The notes under the pieces were generated by a model. The model saw only the letters and a list, made by a program, of their open reading frames with translations. It was not told where the DNA came from and searched no databases. Source: Candidatus Bathyarchaeota archaeon (GTDB lineage: Archaea > Thermoproteota > Bathyarchaeia > Bathyarchaeales > Bathyarchaeaceae). From it: a DNA stretch of 7,050 nt. Location: assembly GCA_029883255.1 (NCBI GenBank), contig JAOUJL010000071.1:1-7050 (forward strand), in the 5' to 3' direction. The position numbers were made by a program, and so were the translations under genes. The stretch's first letter is position 1, and each line of letters opens with the position of its first letter. Positions 1 through 6,102 of the stretch are shown piece by piece.

Positions 1-1653
1 GATGTTAACCGGAACCGACCAACTTTCATACGCTACGATACTAACTGTAGCCATTTTAACTTGGAGCATCGCTGCGTCGCCCATGTTGGTGAAGTAGCCG
101 GGTATTAGGCGGTTGGGCATGGTGATGCTGGATTCGTCTGATCTTTTTAGTTTCGTTCCGGTTCCAAGCACTATGTCAGATTCTCCTATTCCCACAACGT
201 TGAAGGTGACTGCGGCAAGAGCTCCGGGTCCAGAAACTGGTGTAGCGACGCTTGCGGATGTCAGCGATAACACTCCGTTGACATTGTCGAAGTTTCCAGC
301 TGTGAAGGTGGCGCCTGGCATGAGGTCCGCGGTATACAAGTATTCAACTTCGATTAGAACCCAGTCTGGCGCAGTTGTGAACGTTATTTCGCCTGTACTG
401 TAGACTATAGTGTAATCTTTAGTTGCCCCTTTCTTCATTTTTGTTCCGTTGACGTAAACGGTCTCTGTCCCGTCCACTACGGGCGCTTTGGTTGTATAGT
501 ATATTGTTTTCGAGTTGTCGCCAACCCACGTGTCGGTCATGGGCATTCCCCCTCCGTTGTCAACGCTGCTACCTTCTAGGACGGAGGCGTTGTAATTTAG
601 GGTAAACTCGTACCTCGAAACGTCGTTGGAGCCCACAACTTCGGTGGCGTTGTAGTCTGTGCATATAGAGACCGTATAGGTTGCAGCGTCTGGGTTTATA
701 GTGGTTTTGGGTACAACTGCAATGTACGGAGAGTAAACGACAACCCATGCTTCTTCATTCTTGTTGTTGGCTGTATTCGTTTCCCGCATCACCTCATCGG
801 CTACAGCAATGATCGTGTGGTTTCCTTGCGCTGCATATGTTGTGTCCCAAATGAAGAGTTGGCTCCAGAAATCTCCAGCTGTCAGATTATCCACCTTCAT
901 TGAGCCTACGAGGAATTCTGCGTGTATTTTTTCGTAGTAAACCTTAACGGCAAATCTTTCATCTGCGGTTCCGCTGTTTTCAATGGTTACGTTAATACTT
1001 ACGGGTGCGGGGGCTAACACTTTGGTTACGTCGGGCTCGACGCTTGTAACTGCTATGTCATGTGTGGGGGCAGGTTCCACGTTGCGGAAGTAGCTGTGTC
1101 CAATGTTTTCGGGCATTAAGTAGGCGTCTACGATGTTGTAGGGCTTTTTCGTTACTGCGTTGTATCCTTTGAGGAAAGTGTCGTTTCCGAGGATTATATC
1201 AGAATCTCCATTGCCCACAACTTTGAAGGTTACTTTTGCGAGGATTCCGGGCCCAGATGTTACGTTCACAGGCTGTAGGGGAACAATTGTAAAGGTGGCC
1301 TCCGTCAGCGCTAGCTTCCCAGTGTAGTGGGTGAAGTTTCCAGCCGAAAACACCATGGTATGTTCCGCGGCAGTGATGAGGTCTCCGTTAAAGACTTCAA
1401 CGCCCTCTAGGACGAGGGGGTTGTAAGTTAGGCTGAATCCGTAGCCCGTAATGTCTGTGTATGTGCAGTCAGTGCGTATGGAAATGTTGAATTGCGTGTC
1501 TATCCCGTATCCATTGGGCCCGATGGTCGCCGGATCTATGTAGATGGCAGGATATTCGAGTTCGGCTGAAGGGGTGATCAAGCTTTGGCTGAGGACAGCC
1601 GTTGCAAGCAGTAGAAGTATTGGTATTATTCGTCGTTTTCCTCTCATGCTCAT
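1..1653 (-). CDS. Secreted cohesin-domain surface protein (3' end outside window)
   Basis: An open frame of 551 codons runs from ATG 1653 to the window edge without a stop, so the C-terminus and any membrane anchor are unseen. Residues 1-30 form a signal peptide: basic RGKRR, a hydrophobic IIPILLLLATAV core, then a likely cut near TPSA. Residues about 33-190 and 307-520 each resemble a type I cohesin module: a YGFSLTYNPLVLEGVEV or YEFTLNYNASVLEG strand pair, a FSAGNF/FTAGNF strand, then SGPG(I/A)LA.VTF.VVG and a D(I)(I/V)LG strand. Residues 198-305 resemble a CARDB adhesion domain (HDIAVTSVEP, NVTIENSG, ending ANNKNEEAWVVV). About ten N-x-S/T sequons suggest an exposed glycoprotein. The start overlaps the stop of the dockerin-bearing gene upstream. 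A second ATG at 1647 is an alternative start. Inferred role: scaffold or anchor binding the neighbour's dockerin. Cohesin assignment is by motif reading; other cohesin-like beta-sandwich adhesins are possible. Confidence 0.82.
   Translation of the reverse strand, partial: MSMRGKRRIIPILLLLATAVLSQSLITPSAELEYPAIYIDPATIGPNGYGIDTQFNISIRTDCTYTDITGYGFSLTYNPLVLEGVEVFNGDLITAAEHTMVFSAGNFTHYTGKLALTEATFTIVPLQPVNVTSGPGILAKVTFKVVGNGDSDIILGNDTFLKGYNAVTKKPYNIVDAYLMPENIGHSYFRNVEPAPTHDIAVTSVEPDVTKVLAPAPVSINVTIENSGTADERFAVKVYYEKIHAEFLVGSMKVDNLTAGDFWSQLFIWDTTYAAQGNHTIIAVADEVMRETNTANNKNEEAWVVVYSPYIAVVPKTTINPDAATYTVSICTDYNATEVVGSNDVSRYEFTLNYNASVLEGSSVDNGGGMPMTDTWVGDNSKTIYYTTKAPVVDGTETVYVNGTKMKKGATKDYTIVYSTGEITFTTAPDWVLIEVEYLYTADLMPGATFTAGNFDNVNGVLSLTSASVATPVSGPGALAAVTFNVVGIGESDIVLGTGTKLKRSDESSITMPNRLIPGYFTNMGDAAMLQVKMATVSIVAYESWSVPVNI
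164..234 (-). repeat. Cohesin-module repeat, downstream copy
   Basis: This 71-base stretch encodes the SGPGALAAVTFNVVG to DIVLG strands of the second cohesin-like module. It aligns without gaps to 1187-1257 in the same frame, with 53 of 71 identical bases counted by eye, so the two modules arose by internal duplication and still resemble each other at DNA level. Confidence 0.75.
1187..1257 (-). repeat. Cohesin-module repeat, upstream copy
   Basis: This is the partner of the 164-234 copy and encodes SGPGILAKVTFKVVG to DIILG of the first cohesin-like module. Many of the differences fall at third codon positions or give conservative changes, as expected for a duplicated domain under selection. 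Confidence 0.75.
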
Positions 1654-3890
1654 CTAGCTCCTTCGAACGGATACTCGTCTCCCCAATGTGCTAGCCAAAG
1701 TGGAAAGTCTTCTGAGCCTACTGTTCCACCGTTATTGAAGTCTGCGTCGATGTCGTTGCCTGGAGCAACGGAGGCACCTTCTGCCACTGGCCAAGGATAG
1801 ACACCTCCTGACCAATCTGGGTCCCACCAGTCTATTTCGTGTGTGAGAGGCTTCTCTCCCCAAGTAGTTAGCCATAGCCATAGGTCATCCGTGTTCACTA
1901 TTCCGTCAAAGTTTGCGTCGCCCACAGCTCCCTTGTCGCGGTCAGCAGGGGCAGTAAAGCCTTCCTGAGAGTAGTACCACATGTCTAGGTACATCTGCGC
2001 CTTAGTGAGGTCGAATTCGTAGGGTTCCAAATCCGTGTTGAAGAGGCTTATTTCGCCGCCCTCGTAGGCGTACACATGCCAAGGAAGTACAAAGCTTATT
2101 CCAGGAATCGATCCTACGATGCCCCAGCCTGGCAATAGATTCTCCATTATATCTTTGTACGGGATCGCGTGGCACAAGGCCAGCCTCACATACCTGTTGC
2201 TGAGGTACGGGTTGTTGAAGTTAAACCATAGGTGATTGCCAGCAGTCTCAGGCGCTTGGTATATTAGAAGAGTGGGGTCTGTAGCCTTCAATTCTTCATA
2301 CTGCTCTATAGCAGTCACTGGATACTCGGCCCAGTCGATCTCATGGGTTCGTATGGCTGTTAACCTAACGGGTGAGTCGGGCATATACTTGATAATCATC
2401 TTTTGAACGTCGTATGGTCCCCAAGCAGGCTCTCCCACTATAGACGCATCGTATCCGAAGAAATTGGGGTTTCTCGCAAAGCGTATCCAATCATATCCAG
2501 CTACTGGACCTTGGGCATCATACTTGTATGGTCCTATAGATGGCAGATTGGCCTTAGCATAGTCAAAGTTTATAGTTATGTCATGTCCGCGCAATCCGCT
2601 CGCGCCTACGGCGTCCACTATAGGGCCGACCGCGTGGGCGGGAATAATGCCTGTTCCCCAAACATTTGCGAGGATGAGGTTGAGGTCAGCGTAGGGATCG
2701 TGGCAAATCAATGCGATAGTGTTGGGGTCCCAGTTGAGGGGAGTGTCATCTCGACCCGTAGCCTTGTGAAGGTTCCCAGCCGTATCGACGTATTCCGCAC
2801 GCTTTACTATGGGTGCGAAGTCACCCCACCCTGATGAGAGGGTTTCTGGGTTGGTGATGATGTCGACGCTGAACCATACATCTTTTGCATCGAAGGGATC
2901 ATCGTCACTCCAAACAACACCCTCTCTGAGAGGAATCTTCACACGATAGACCATCTCACCGTCAGAATCTAACCATTCAACCTCCTCACCGTCAACGGGT
3001 GTTGGATAGTCGCTAGCAAGCCAAGGCTTAAGATAATAGTTCTCTCCCGGTTTTCCGTCTTCATGTGTTGCCCAGTCGAGGGAAATCTTATACAGGCTCC
3101 CGCTTACGAGGTTAGCATCTTGCTCATCAGTGTAGCTATCTGCGAAAGTTGTTAGATAAAATGTCCATGGTTCGGAGGCACCATATATCAGTGTCTTTTC
3201 CGTGTTAAGACGATTTAGAACAGTAGTTGACAATTTATCTTCGAGACCCGTAGTGTCAATGCTTAGGCCTGACAGGTCATACCACCACGTACTTGAGTCA
3301 TAGTTTTTAATGTAGCGAGAACGCAGATTGTATGTAATGGGATAGTAGAAGGTGGCCACTGGAGGATTGTGCATAAGTTCAGCTTGCCAAGCAAACGCGT
3401 AGTTTCGGCGCACTACAGGATCAAGTGAGGTCTGCATCTTCCAATAGAGCTCGTCGTTTCTCTCGCTTACGTAGGGGTTAATGTTATAGGCAAGAGGAGT
3501 TATGCATTTCGAGAGCATTATCGAATCCATCCAGAGGAACCCAACTCTATGCAACCACCAGTCCATGATGTGGATGTCCCATCCATACGGTGCTTTACCA
3601 GGTCCAGCACCACCCAACCCTGCTTTCCATATAAGCTCCCAGTTGGCCCACATATCACCTTGTATGTACACGTCAACGTTGACTCCAATCTCTGCAAGTT
3701 GAGGCCTCATCTTATACATTATGTCATGGCATCCGCCACCGTATCCTCCCCAATAGGGGTCATTGTTAAGCACTGCCCATAAACCGAATTCTGCCTCGCC
3801 TGGAGACGATTGCACGGTCAGTGAGCTAAGCATTAGGCAAATCAATGCTATCGAGACACACGTCAGAATCGTATTAGACTTTGCATTCAT
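1650..3890 (-). CDS. Dockerin-bearing ABC transporter solute-binding protein (SBP_bac_5), apparently circularly permuted
   Basis: This is a 746-residue secreted binding protein, probably for peptides or other solutes of the DppA/OppA family. The start at 3890 is chosen because a signal peptide begins there (hydrophobic TCVSIALICLMLSS) behind a purine-rich site; the frame is open to ATG 3983, but those 31 residues are charged and unlike an export signal. Residues about 35-225 match the usual C-terminal lobe of the family: QLAEIGVNVDV (64-74), YGWDIHIMDWW, then DPVVRRNYAFAWQAEL and PPVATFYYPITYNLRSRY. Residues 233-645 match the usual N-terminal part: TLIYGASEPW (233), PLREGVVWSDDDPFDAKDVW (320-339), RYVRLALCHAIPYKDI (566 on), FDLTKAQMYLDMW (626 on). 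Residues about 656-746 are a dockerin-like module. No lipobox cysteine and no C-terminal membrane segment are seen. No permease or ATPase gene is in the window. Family assignment is firm; the ligand is unknown. Confidence 0.88.
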   Translation of the reverse strand: MNAKSNTILTCVSIALICLMLSSLTVQSSPGEAEFGLWAVLNNDPYWGGYGGGCHDIMYKMRPQLAEIGVNVDVYIQGDMWANWELIWKAGLGGAGPGKAPYGWDIHIMDWWLHRVGFLWMDSIMLSKCITPLAYNINPYVSERNDELYWKMQTSLDPVVRRNYAFAWQAELMHNPPVATFYYPITYNLRSRYIKNYDSSTWWYDLSGLSIDTTGLEDKLSTTVLNRLNTEKTLIYGASEPWTFYLTTFADSYTDEQDANLVSGSLYKISLDWATHEDGKPGENYYLKPWLASDYPTPVDGEEVEWLDSDGEMVYRVKIPLREGVVWSDDDPFDAKDVWFSVDIITNPETLSSGWGDFAPIVKRAEYVDTAGNLHKATGRDDTPLNWDPNTIALICHDPYADLNLILANVWGTGIIPAHAVGPIVDAVGASGLRGHDITINFDYAKANLPSIGPYKYDAQGPVAGYDWIRFARNPNFFGYDASIVGEPAWGPYDVQKMIIKYMPDSPVRLTAIRTHEIDWAEYPVTAIEQYEELKATDPTLLIYQAPETAGNHLWFNFNNPYLSNRYVRLALCHAIPYKDIMENLLPGWGIVGSIPGISFVLPWHVYAYEGGEISLFNTDLEPYEFDLTKAQMYLDMWYYSQEGFTAPADRDKGAVGDANFDGIVNTDDLWLWLTTWGEKPLTHEIDWWDPDWSGGVYPWPVAEGASVAPGNDIDADFNNGGTVGSEDFPLWLAHWGDEYPFEGAR
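1653..1925 (-). other. Dockerin-like module at the C-terminus of the binding protein
   Basis: Two EF-hand-type loops, each followed by a tryptophan-rich helix, occupy residues about 656-746. Loop 1 (658-669, DANFDGIVNTDD) has the full dockerin calcium pattern with acidic or Asn ligands at positions 1, 3, 5 and 12 and glycine at 6, then LWLWLTTWG. Loop 2 (717-728, DFNNGGTVGSED) has ligands at 1, 3 and 12, but glycine replaces Asp at 5, then FPLWLAHWG. About 38 residues rich in Trp, Asp and Pro separate the first helix from loop 2, longer than in classical type I dockerins. The matching cohesin-like modules are encoded by the next gene. Confidence 0.8.
1654..1664 (-). promoter_or_regulatory. 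Ribosome-binding site and ATGA coupling for the cohesin gene
   Basis: Reading minus, GAAGGAG lies 4 nt before ATG 1653 and 10 nt before ATG 1647. The TGA stop of the upstream gene (1652-1650) overlaps ATG 1653 as ATGA. The overlap implies translational coupling of dockerin and cohesin partners. The spacing leaves open whether ATG 1653 or 1647 is used. Confidence 0.65.
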
Positions 3891-3892
3891 TT

Positions 3893-3905
3893 CTCCTTTC
3901 CCTTC
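3893..3905 (-). promoter_or_regulatory. Ribosome-binding site of the binding-protein gene
   Basis: Reading minus, the purine run GAAGGGAAAGGAG precedes ATG 3890. The GAAGGG half lies about 9 nt from the start and the GGAG half only 2 nt away. It supports ATG 3890 over the upstream in-frame ATG 3983. Confidence 0.55.
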
Positions 3906-3927
3906 TTTCCAATTTTTTGTTTGTTTT

Positions 3928-3940
3928 AGATTTAAAGGAC
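3928..3940 (-). promoter_or_regulatory. Candidate archaeal promoter (TATA box) of the binding-protein/cohesin operon
   Basis: Reading minus, CTTTAAATC (TTTAAA core at 3936-3931) is preceded by GTC and lies about 41 nt upstream of ATG 3890. Transcription would begin near 3908-3911 and leave a leader of about 18-21 nt that contains the ribosome-binding site. A second AT-rich candidate, ACTTAAATTG at 3990-3981, would give a longer leader. Called from spacing and composition only. Confidence 0.4.
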
Positions 3941-4034
3941 GTATTGAATCCTCTAAACCACGACTAATTAACGAAGCCAACAATTTAAGTCTTACTCAAA
4001 AAGAATCTGGAAGAATCTTCTATGCTTAAGCCAT

Positions 4035-4235
4035 CTACAGCGCCTCTTCGATAACCTTTTTCAGTGCCTTCTCGGGCAAATACTCGTAAATAGCACCTTC
4101 TTCAACATATAGAAATTACTGATATGCAAATGTTTACATCTCCTCCTTAACGATTTTGATTCCAGATTTCCCAGATTGCATCTTCCTCGTTGCAGAGAGA
4201 AGACGCTCCTTCAGAGAACCTACATGCGTCACGCA
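4035..4235 (-). pseudogene. Possible remnant of a protein-coding gene, unidentified
   Basis: Between the divergent promoters, one minus-strand frame from 4235 to the TAG at 4037-4035 reads like ordinary protein but is cut by two TAA codons (4136-4134 and 4118-4116). Its pieces include GSLKERLLSATRKMQSGKSG, then IKIVKEEM, and after the stops LYVEEGAIYEYLPEKALKK followed by VIEEAL. Just upstream, another frame reads YVPVLDSIVRDA, which could be the same gene before a frameshift. No start codon with a sensible ribosome-binding site serves the whole stretch. I do not recognise a family. It may be a decayed gene end; chance cannot be excluded for so short a stretch. Confidence 0.35.
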
Positions 4236-4299
4236 CTATTGAGTCCAAAACAGGCACATATCCTCAATTCAAGAAAGACTAAAACGTAAAAAACCGCGC

Positions 4300-4317
4300 G
4301 CGAAAAACCTTTTATGT
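4300..4317 (+). promoter_or_regulatory. Archaeal promoter (BRE plus TATA) of the corrinoid-cap/aminotransferase operon
   Basis: The sequence GCGAAAAACC followed by TTTTATGT resembles a purine-rich BRE joined to a TATA box. Counting about 25 nt from the TATA centre places transcription start near 4338, only a few bases before TTG 4345 and GTG 4348. No Shine-Dalgarno sequence precedes those codons, so the first cistron is probably read from a nearly leaderless transcript. Confidence 0.6.
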
Positions 4318-4344
4318 TCACTTACCATTAAACCATAGTCCGCC

Positions 4345-4629
4345 TTGGTGAAAAACTTGTCTTCTGAAACAGCCTATGATGAGCTAGCTGATGCTGTCCT
4401 AAGCTTTGACGCAGATAAAGTGCAAGAAACCACAAGGAAAGCTTTAGACCTCGGCTTAGGCCCAAGCGACATCATCGAAAATGGCTTGGGCAAGGGTTTG
4501 AAGATGGTGGGCGAGAAATTTAAGAACAGCGAAATATGGTTAATGCATCTAGTGGCGGCCGCCGAAGCTGCTCAGAGAGCCATAGCCGAGCTGCTTGAAC
4601 CCGAAATTCTCAAACGCAAAAAAATATAA
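4345..4629 (+). CDS. Stand-alone corrinoid-protein cap domain (B12-binding_2 type), no Rossmann domain
   Basis: This 94-residue protein matches the N-terminal four-helix cap domain of methyltransferase corrinoid proteins (MtmC, MtbC, MttC, MtgC; also the MetH cap). Helices carry YDELADAVLSFD (11-22), VQETTRKALDLGL (26-38), the family motif GLGKGLKMVGEKF (47-59) and LVAAAEAAQRAIAELLEPEI (69-88). By alignment from memory to E. coli MetH, Phe59 and Leu66 match Phe708 and Leu715, which pack on the upper face of cobalamin. The protein stops after EILKRKKI, exactly where full-length relatives (about 210 residues) continue into the Rossmann domain with the DxHxxG cobalt-ligand motif; no trace of that domain follows in any frame. 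Translation starts at TTG 4345 or GTG 4348; no ATG is available. The aminotransferase gene begins 28 nt downstream. It may be a domain-loss remnant, or a partner that acts with a corrinoid protein encoded elsewhere. It cannot bind B12 in the usual base-off/His-on way alone. Confidence 0.8.
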   Translation: MVKNLSSETAYDELADAVLSFDADKVQETTRKALDLGLGPSDIIENGLGKGLKMVGEKFKNSEIWLMHLVAAAEAAQRAIAELLEPEILKRKKI

Positions 4630-4646
4630 TCAAGATACACTAACAT

Positions 4647-4654
4647 GAGGTGAT
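4647..4654 (+). promoter_or_regulatory. Ribosome-binding site of the aminotransferase gene
   Basis: GAGGTGAT lies 3 nt before ATG 4658 and complements the end of 16S rRNA well. It fixes the start and contrasts with the first gene of the operon, which has no such site. Confidence 0.7.
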
Positions 4655-4657
4655 GAT

Positions 4658-6028
4658 ATGACTTTGTTAAACATTCCAGGACCTAAGAGCAAGGAATATG
4701 TGAAGAAAGGATTCAAAGTGTTTCCCGGAGGAAAAAAGGAAGAGGCAGCTTTAGCAGAGGCGGCTAGGGCTGGGCTTTCTCCTCCTCCAAGATTTGTTGT
4801 GGCTAAAGCTGAAAGTTCGTGGTTAATAGATGTTGATGGCAATAAATTCATCGACTTTTCATCCGGTTGGGCGACGAACAATGTGGGTAATGTCCACCCG
4901 AGGGTCTTAGAAGCGGTAATCGCGGCTATGAAGCAATATGGCTTCTGTTACAACTCCGCTATAAGGTATGAGCTTGCGGAGAAGCTCGCCGAGATATCGC
5001 CTAACAAGAAGCTTACCAGAGTTAGCTATGAGATTTCCGGAACAGAGGCTGCTGAGGCTGCCGTGTCGTATGCTATAACCTACAAGCAAAGACCGTTAAT
5101 AATCTGCTTTCACAGCCAGTATCACGGCGATTCTATAGCAGCCAGAGTGTTAGGTACGATCGGTGGCAATAGAAAAAGAGGGTTTGAAGCATGGCAGGGA
5201 GGCGTGTTGTACGCGCCATATCCCTATAGCTTCAGAACACCTCTTGACGTAACACCTGAAGAATACGCGGATTACTGCCTCTGGTACATTGAAGAGCTTA
5301 TTCTGGGACAGGGGAACATAGCGGGAATCGTATCACCAGATCGCGTTGCAGCCATTCTTTTTGAACCTGTAATGGCGGAGGGCGGAAACTGGATTCCACC
5401 AGACAACTTCATTACCGGACTCAAGAAGCTCGCAAACAAGTACGACTGGCTCCTCATCTGTGACGAGGTGTTAAGTGGTTTCGGCAGAACTGGTAAGATG
5501 TGGGCCATAGAACACTGGGGCATCGATATAGACTTGATGCCAATAGCCAAGGGAATGACCGGAGGCCTCATGCCTATAGCGGCGGTCATGGGATCCGAAG
5601 AGGTAATGGCGGAGACCCATGCCTACTCAGGTAGCACTTTCGCTGGGCATCCGGCGGGTTGCGCGGCAACATTGAAAACCATAGAACTCATGGAAGAGCA
5701 GAGACTGCCTGAAAGAGCGGCAAGTCTCGGCGAGAAAGCCTTAAAACGGATGAAAGAGTGGGTTGAAGATTACAAGATTGTTGACGATGCAAGAGGTCTA
5801 GGTCTTCTCTTAGGAATCTCGATCGTAAATGCGGAAACGAAAGCTCTAGACATCAACGTTGCCCGAACCGTATACTACGAAGCCATAAGAAACGGTGTAC
5901 ATCCAATCTGGGACAACGAACCACACATAAGACTCTATCCAGCGCTGACAATAGAAGAGGAATTGCTAGACAAGGGTCTAACGGCAGTTGAAGAAGCAAT
6001 AAAGAAGGTTGAAAAGAGAAACGTATAA
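4658..6028 (+). CDS. Class III PLP-dependent aminotransferase (4-aminobutyrate/omega-amino acid type)
   Basis: This 456-residue cytosolic enzyme has the usual length for class III (Aminotran_3) aminotransferases and moves an amino group from an amine or omega-amino acid to a keto acid. Visible landmarks in order: DVDGNKFIDFSSGWATNNVG near the N-terminus, the phosphate-binding SGTEAAEAA (127-135), the cofactor-stacking YHG (155-157), FEPVMAEGG with Glu236, DEVLSGFGRTGK with Asp269 that contacts the pyridine nitrogen, and the Schiff-base lysine Lys298 in PIAKGMTGGLMPIAAV. The GSTFAGHPAGCAA segment is also typical. All catalytic residues expected are present, so it should be active. It follows the corrinoid-cap gene by 28 nt with its own good ribosome-binding site, and is convergent with the methyltransferase gene. 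Its substrate is not readable; given that neighbour, an amine left after demethylation is conceivable. GABA, beta-alanine, ornithine or glutamate-semialdehyde-like activities are all possible within the family. Confidence 0.93.
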   Translation: MTLLNIPGPKSKEYVKKGFKVFPGGKKEEAALAEAARAGLSPPPRFVVAKAESSWLIDVDGNKFIDFSSGWATNNVGNVHPRVLEAVIAAMKQYGFCYNSAIRYELAEKLAEISPNKKLTRVSYEISGTEAAEAAVSYAITYKQRPLIICFHSQYHGDSIAARVLGTIGGNRKRGFEAWQGGVLYAPYPYSFRTPLDVTPEEYADYCLWYIEELILGQGNIAGIVSPDRVAAILFEPVMAEGGNWIPPDNFITGLKKLANKYDWLLICDEVLSGFGRTGKMWAIEHWGIDIDLMPIAKGMTGGLMPIAAVMGSEEVMAETHAYSGSTFAGHPAGCAATLKTIELMEEQRLPERAASLGEKALKRMKEWVEDYKIVDDARGLGLLLGISIVNAETKALDINVARTVYYEAIRNGVHPIWDNEPHIRLYPALTIEEELLDKGLTAVEEAIKKVEKRNV

Positions 6029-6080
6029 TTCTGGAGTACTAGCCTATAAGTAATTATTTGTAATGGTTGCTACACCAGTG

Positions 6081-6096
6081 AAAAACTCGGAGAAAA
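6081..6096 (-). terminator. Possible oligo-T terminator after the methyltransferase gene
   Basis: Reading minus, just after the TGA at 6105-6103, come TTTT (6096-6093) and TTTTT (6085-6081). Archaeal termination often needs only such T-runs. No strong hairpin is seen. On the plus strand, the 74-nt gap after the aminotransferase holds only a weak ATTATTTG. Confidence 0.3.
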
Positions 6097-6102
6097 CACA
6101 CT

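Larger units (their letters stand above)
3891..4344. other. Divergent intergenic region
   Basis: This 454-base gap holds the minus-strand promoter near 3931, the plus-strand promoter near 4303-4317 and the broken coding-like stretch at 4035-4235. I see no tRNA, inverted-repeat element or CRISPR repeat in it. The part from 4236 to 4300 is AT-rich and ends in an alternating CG run (CCGCGCGCG, 4294-4302). Confidence 0.6.

Noticed and set aside
113..403. Plus-strand open frame of 96 codons at the left edge
   Set aside because: It lies antisense to the second cohesin-like module, whose duplicated reading frame is clearly the coding one.
2403..2834. Plus-strand open frame of 143 codons opposite the binding-protein gene
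   Set aside because: It is antisense to a well-supported gene, and its translation has no family features or export signal.
3891..3983. N-terminal extension of the binding protein to ATG 3983
   Set aside because: The extra 31 residues are charged and precede a normal signal peptide, and the candidate TATA box lies inside them; ATG 3890 fits better.
4134..4147. Strong ribosome-binding-like AGGAGGAG directly before ATG on the minus strand
   Set aside because: The ATG is followed at once by TAA, and the purine run is explained as Lys-Glu-Glu codons of the coding-like remnant.
4600..4657. Frameshift in the A-run (4619-4625) hiding the rest of a full-length corrinoid protein
   Set aside because: All frames close within a few codons and the aminotransferase starts at 4658, so no room remains for a Rossmann domain of about 120 residues.
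5272..5589. Minus-strand open frame inside the aminotransferase gene
   Set aside because: It lies opposite the conserved catalytic core of the aminotransferase and its sequence is explained by that gene.
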